Of a stretch of 22,895 bases of DNA, positions 20,799-22,895 are shown piece after piece. Numbering within the stretch: the first letter of the stretch is position 1; the number at the start of each line of letters is the position of its first letter. Below the pieces are notes generated by a model. That model was not told the DNA's origin. It worked only from the letters and a program-made list of their open reading frames with translations, and did not search any database. Both the position numbers and the translations under genes were made by a program. The DNA comes from Flavobacterium psychrophilum (lineage in GTDB: Bacteria > Bacteroidota > Bacteroidia > Flavobacteriales > Flavobacteriaceae): the NCBI GenBank assembly GCA_003243255.1, contig QFQM01000066.1:1-22895 (forward strand). The letters run 5' to 3'.

Positions 20799-20978
20799 TT
20801 ACTTCATCTGTACGATTTCAGCAACAGTAACCGAATCTTCGTTTTTAAAACCTCCTTCAGGTACTACACTATAAACAGGAACAATACAATCAACCTGCGA
20901 AGTTATCAAAGACTCCTTTTTAGTTTCCTGTCCACCGGATAACAATATCAAAAAGAATAGCATGCAAAAATATTTCAT
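20799..20978 (-). CDS. 59-residue secreted peptide, unknown function
   Basis: From the ATG at 20978 the product has 59 residues: a signal-like N-terminus (MKYFCMLFFLILLSGGQ) followed by a short acidic, polar mature region ending VTVAEIVQMK. A longer open frame starting at 21032 would put a Trp/Phe-rich leader over a hairpin, so I prefer the shorter start. The LLSGGQ end of the signal resembles a lipobox but has Gly where Cys is expected. It lies 75 bp after the tyrosinase stop on the same strand and may be its distal operon partner. No family recognised; a non-coding remnant is possible. Confidence 0.5.
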   Translation of the reverse strand: MKYFCMLFFLILLSGGQETKKESLITSQVDCIVPVYSVVPEGGFKNEDSVTVAEIVQMK

Positions 20979-20998
20979 AACTCCATTTTTATAAAACA

Positions 20999-21029
20999 CA
21001 TCCCACCTGAAAAAAGTCCAGGCAGGATG
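20999..21029 (-). terminator. Possible weak terminator after the tyrosinase gene
   Basis: Imperfect hairpin: CATCC (20999-21003) with GGATG (21025-21029), and CCTG (21006-21009) with CAGG (21019-21022), separated by a 2+2 internal loop. Only four T follow on the minus strand, so termination may be partial. Confidence 0.35.
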
Positions 21030-21053
21030 CATACATAACTAATTAACTAAATG

Positions 21054-22550
21054 TTATTGCTTAAGCACTGATACTTTTTCTATCTGGATATCATCTGCTC
21101 TCGATCCGTTGAATTTCAATATCGAGATATCAAACTTATTTTTAGCCATAGCTTTGGTATCAACAGCTTCATCAGTAATTTCAAACGTAAAGGTTTTGGT
21201 TATCCTTCCATTGCCTGCTCCGCCTCCGTGATGCGCATGATCGGCACCAAAAAACGTCATGAATCCGGCAAAATTATCATTTTCAGGAGTCGCCTTCACA
21301 TTAACAGGTTGGTTCAGGTACACTTCAAAACTTCCTTTAGGCGCTTTTACAAACGATACTGTTACCGACAGTAAAAGTATTTCGCCCTGCTTATTGCTTT
21401 CTGTAAGCAGTTTTACATTCCTGCCTTTAGTATTGCCAAGCGATATCTTAACATCTTTGTTCAGTGCAATCTTTTTAGAGGATATCGAAAGTGTATCGCC
21501 TTTTGTATAATTCTTAGAACTGAAAACCAACGGCGCTTTTTCAGCCGTTTTTGGCTGCACTTTAGTATCATCAAAATCGTAATCCATAGTATAAAGCATA
21601 TCCACAACTTCTTCTGTTGTATATTCAACCTTATTGCCGTTTTCATCAAAGAACACGTATTTCCATGCTACTTTTTGAAGCTCTTCAAGCAAAACTTGTT
21701 TACCGTTATCCGAATTGGTCCATTGCTGCCATATCCTGTCGATATTGGAATGGTGAAGCCAAAAAATAGGATCGAATGCCGCAGTAGCTACTTCGGCCAT
21801 CATACCGTTTGTGTCTCGCTGCCATACCTCATTAAATTTGTATTTCCCTACAGTATCATTACCAAAACCAATATAATCATGCATGGCACCATGTGGCGCA
21901 GCATCAATACTCTGGTTGTACAAAGCATAGGTATTGTTTTCATTCAGCTTGGTAAGGCTTAATGCCCTGGTTGTTTCGCCACTAATAGGCGAACCATTCA
22001 AAAGGCTGTCCAGACGTGCAAACTGATAAAGATTAGATTTCTTATCCCTGAAAATATCCGGAAGCGTACGGTTCTTTAAAGAATCCTGAGTATTGGTATA
22101 ACCCCAGTAAGGCAGTGCAAAATCACTTTTGCCCGATAGCTTTCTAACGATTTTCTCAAAATGATAAATATACATTCTGTGCCATACCAGGAAGTGAATT
22201 TCTTCCGCATGACTTTTAGAGTGCGTACAGTTGTCCCAGGCCGGTTTAAGCTGGCTATCATTCTGATAACTGTCACACAGCTTGTTTTCGCCAATAATAC
22301 TGTTGGGAACCCAGTGTATAGCTCCCTGATAATACCAGCTAAGCGGATCGTCACATCCTTTGCTCTTCATAATACCAATAGCCTTGTCAAGAGCAACAAG
22401 GTCGGCTACAGCCTCGGGAGAATGGGCGTTTTTCCTGACATAACGTTCCGGTGCAGCGGATGCTACGGGAGTACCCGGGGTTGCCGGTTCTTTTTTACAG
22501 GCCGCAAACACAGCGAGCACTGTAAATAATAAACAGGTAATTTTTTTCAT
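21054..22550 (-). CDS. Tyrosinase/polyphenol-oxidase family lipoprotein
   Basis: Type-3 copper oxidase, 498 residues, predicted to hydroxylate or oxidise phenols to quinones (melanin-type chemistry). The signal peptide ends FAAC with the acylated Cys at 18, so it is a lipoprotein outside the inner membrane. Candidate CuA ligands are H79 (GAIHW), one of H110/H114/H119, and H124 in FLVWHRMYIYHFE. CuB ligands are H220 and H224 (PHGAMHDYIG) and the HH at 266-267 in DPIFWLHHSNIDRIW. C66, C92 and C108 may form disulfides or a thioether. The C-terminal part (about 330-498) looks like the beta-rich shielding domain of plant-type enzymes, with a His-rich loop (FFGADHAHHGGG). The natural substrate is unknown; no caddie protein was identified next to it. 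Confidence 0.92.
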   Translation of the reverse strand: MKKITCLLFTVLAVFAACKKEPATPGTPVASAAPERYVRKNAHSPEAVADLVALDKAIGIMKSKGCDDPLSWYYQGAIHWVPNSIIGENKLCDSYQNDSQLKPAWDNCTHSKSHAEEIHFLVWHRMYIYHFEKIVRKLSGKSDFALPYWGYTNTQDSLKNRTLPDIFRDKKSNLYQFARLDSLLNGSPISGETTRALSLTKLNENNTYALYNQSIDAAPHGAMHDYIGFGNDTVGKYKFNEVWQRDTNGMMAEVATAAFDPIFWLHHSNIDRIWQQWTNSDNGKQVLLEELQKVAWKYVFFDENGNKVEYTTEEVVDMLYTMDYDFDDTKVQPKTAEKAPLVFSSKNYTKGDTLSISSKKIALNKDVKISLGNTKGRNVKLLTESNKQGEILLLSVTVSFVKAPKGSFEVYLNQPVNVKATPENDNFAGFMTFFGADHAHHGGGAGNGRITKTFTFEITDEAVDTKAMAKNKFDISILKFNGSRADDIQIEKVSVLKQ

Positions 22551-22636
22551 TGTAAAGATTTTAATTGGTTGTAGTGCGAATTTAGGACATCGTTACAACC
22601 TGAATAAGAGTACATTTACCTGTTTTTTATATGCAT

Positions 22637-22662
22637 AAAAAAATCCTCCGTGTGGAGGATTT
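22637..22662 (-). terminator. Terminator after the right-edge gene
   Basis: A 9-bp perfect stem, 22641-22649 with 22654-22662 (ATCCTCC/GGAGGAT core, GTGT loop), is followed on the minus strand by seven T. It lies 16 bp after the stop at 22679. The 22551-22636 region upstream of the tyrosinase gene holds no convincing promoter; TAAATTCG at about 22590-22597 is one mismatch from the -7 box. Confidence 0.82.
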
Positions 22663-22678
22663 GTATTTTTTGTGACAG

Positions 22679-22895
22679 TTAAGCAGCGGTAATGAGTGCA
22701 AACTTGTCGTCCATATCTATAAGTTCCGTTTCTCTGCCCGTGTTCAGGATTTCGGCAGCCTTTTTAAAAATTATGGCTTCCTGTACCTCATATTCCTCAA
22801 GGGGAATTTCCAGCAGCAGATAGGTATTAAAATCATTGGTTGTTTCTAAGTGGTTGCGAAGGTCTTCGCAGGCGCCGGTGTCCCCGCAGCGCATG
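22679..22895 (-). CDS. Unknown acidic protein, probably partial at the window edge
   Basis: The last 71 residues of an open frame that may continue past the right end. An ATG is present at 22892-22894, but the adjacent sequence is cut off, so the true start is unknown. The visible part is acidic, mostly helical in appearance (EEYEVQEAIIFKKAAEILN), with two Cys (C3 and C9) and a DMDDKFALITAA C-terminus. No family recognised and no signal peptide seen. The frame is closed by TAA and followed by a good terminator, which supports it being a real gene. Confidence 0.55.
   Translation of the reverse strand, partial: MRCGDTGACEDLRNHLETTNDFNTYLLLEIPLEEYEVQEAIIFKKAAEILNTGRETELIDMDDKFALITAA

Noticed and set aside
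1..22895. Mobile elements, CRISPR arrays, tRNA or rRNA genes, riboswitches
   Set aside because: No transposase or integrase-like protein, no short direct-repeat/spacer array, and no recognisable tRNA or rRNA sequence was seen on either strand; the only long repeats are in-frame repeats of the giant gene.

Overview
The window looks like chromosomal DNA of a member of the Bacteroidota, most likely Flavobacteriaceae and Flavobacterium-like. The evidence is AT-rich intergenic DNA, a protein with a type A sorting tail for the type IX secretion system (T9SS), a DUF4835/PorD-type gene, the Bacteroidota form of RNA polymerase omega, and the Bacteroidota -7 promoter box TAnnTTTG upstream of most transcription units. 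I see no rRNA, tRNA, CRISPR array, insertion sequence or phage gene. It is mostly a housekeeping region with one very large secreted protein and a small accessory-looking block at the right end.

Left part (1-3.7 kb, all minus strand): a glycosyltransferase 2 gene and coaE are joined by a TAATG stop/start overlap. They are followed by a sensor histidine kinase and an OmpR-family response regulator; the last codons of the regulator lie outside the window.

Middle (3.7-9.5 kb): one 1931-residue Ala/Thr/Gly-rich surface protein. It has a signal peptide, Ig-like, fibronectin-like and jelly-roll modules, five tandem 76-residue repeats and a T9SS sorting tail. Two of its modules appear to be inserted inside Ig-like domains. 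It has its own promoter, with a 20-bp perfect palindrome, and its own terminator.

Core block (9.8-18.2 kb, minus strand): fabV and recN each have their own promoter. Next comes an envelope/CoA/transcription operon, bamD-rpoZ-coaBC-DUF4835(porD-like), with a promoter and a terminator. Then comes DUF6913-dapA-ferritin, driven by a near-ideal promoter (TTG-N19-TAATTTTG) whose -33 box overlaps the start codon of the divergent gene.

Right part (18.2-22.9 kb): a UshA-like 5'-nucleotidase is split into two adjacent genes in inverted domain order. The C-terminal domain is a predicted lipoprotein and the metallophosphatase domain carries a Tat-type signal. These are followed by a four-helix membrane protein, a VOC-family protein, a 59-residue secreted peptide, a lipoprotein tyrosinase and a partial unknown gene at the edge.

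I found no obviously new multi-gene system. The most interesting signals are the split nucleotidase, the nested architecture of the giant protein, the altered decarboxylase motifs of CoaBC, the predicted surface tyrosinase, and several promoters that sit on or almost on start codons.
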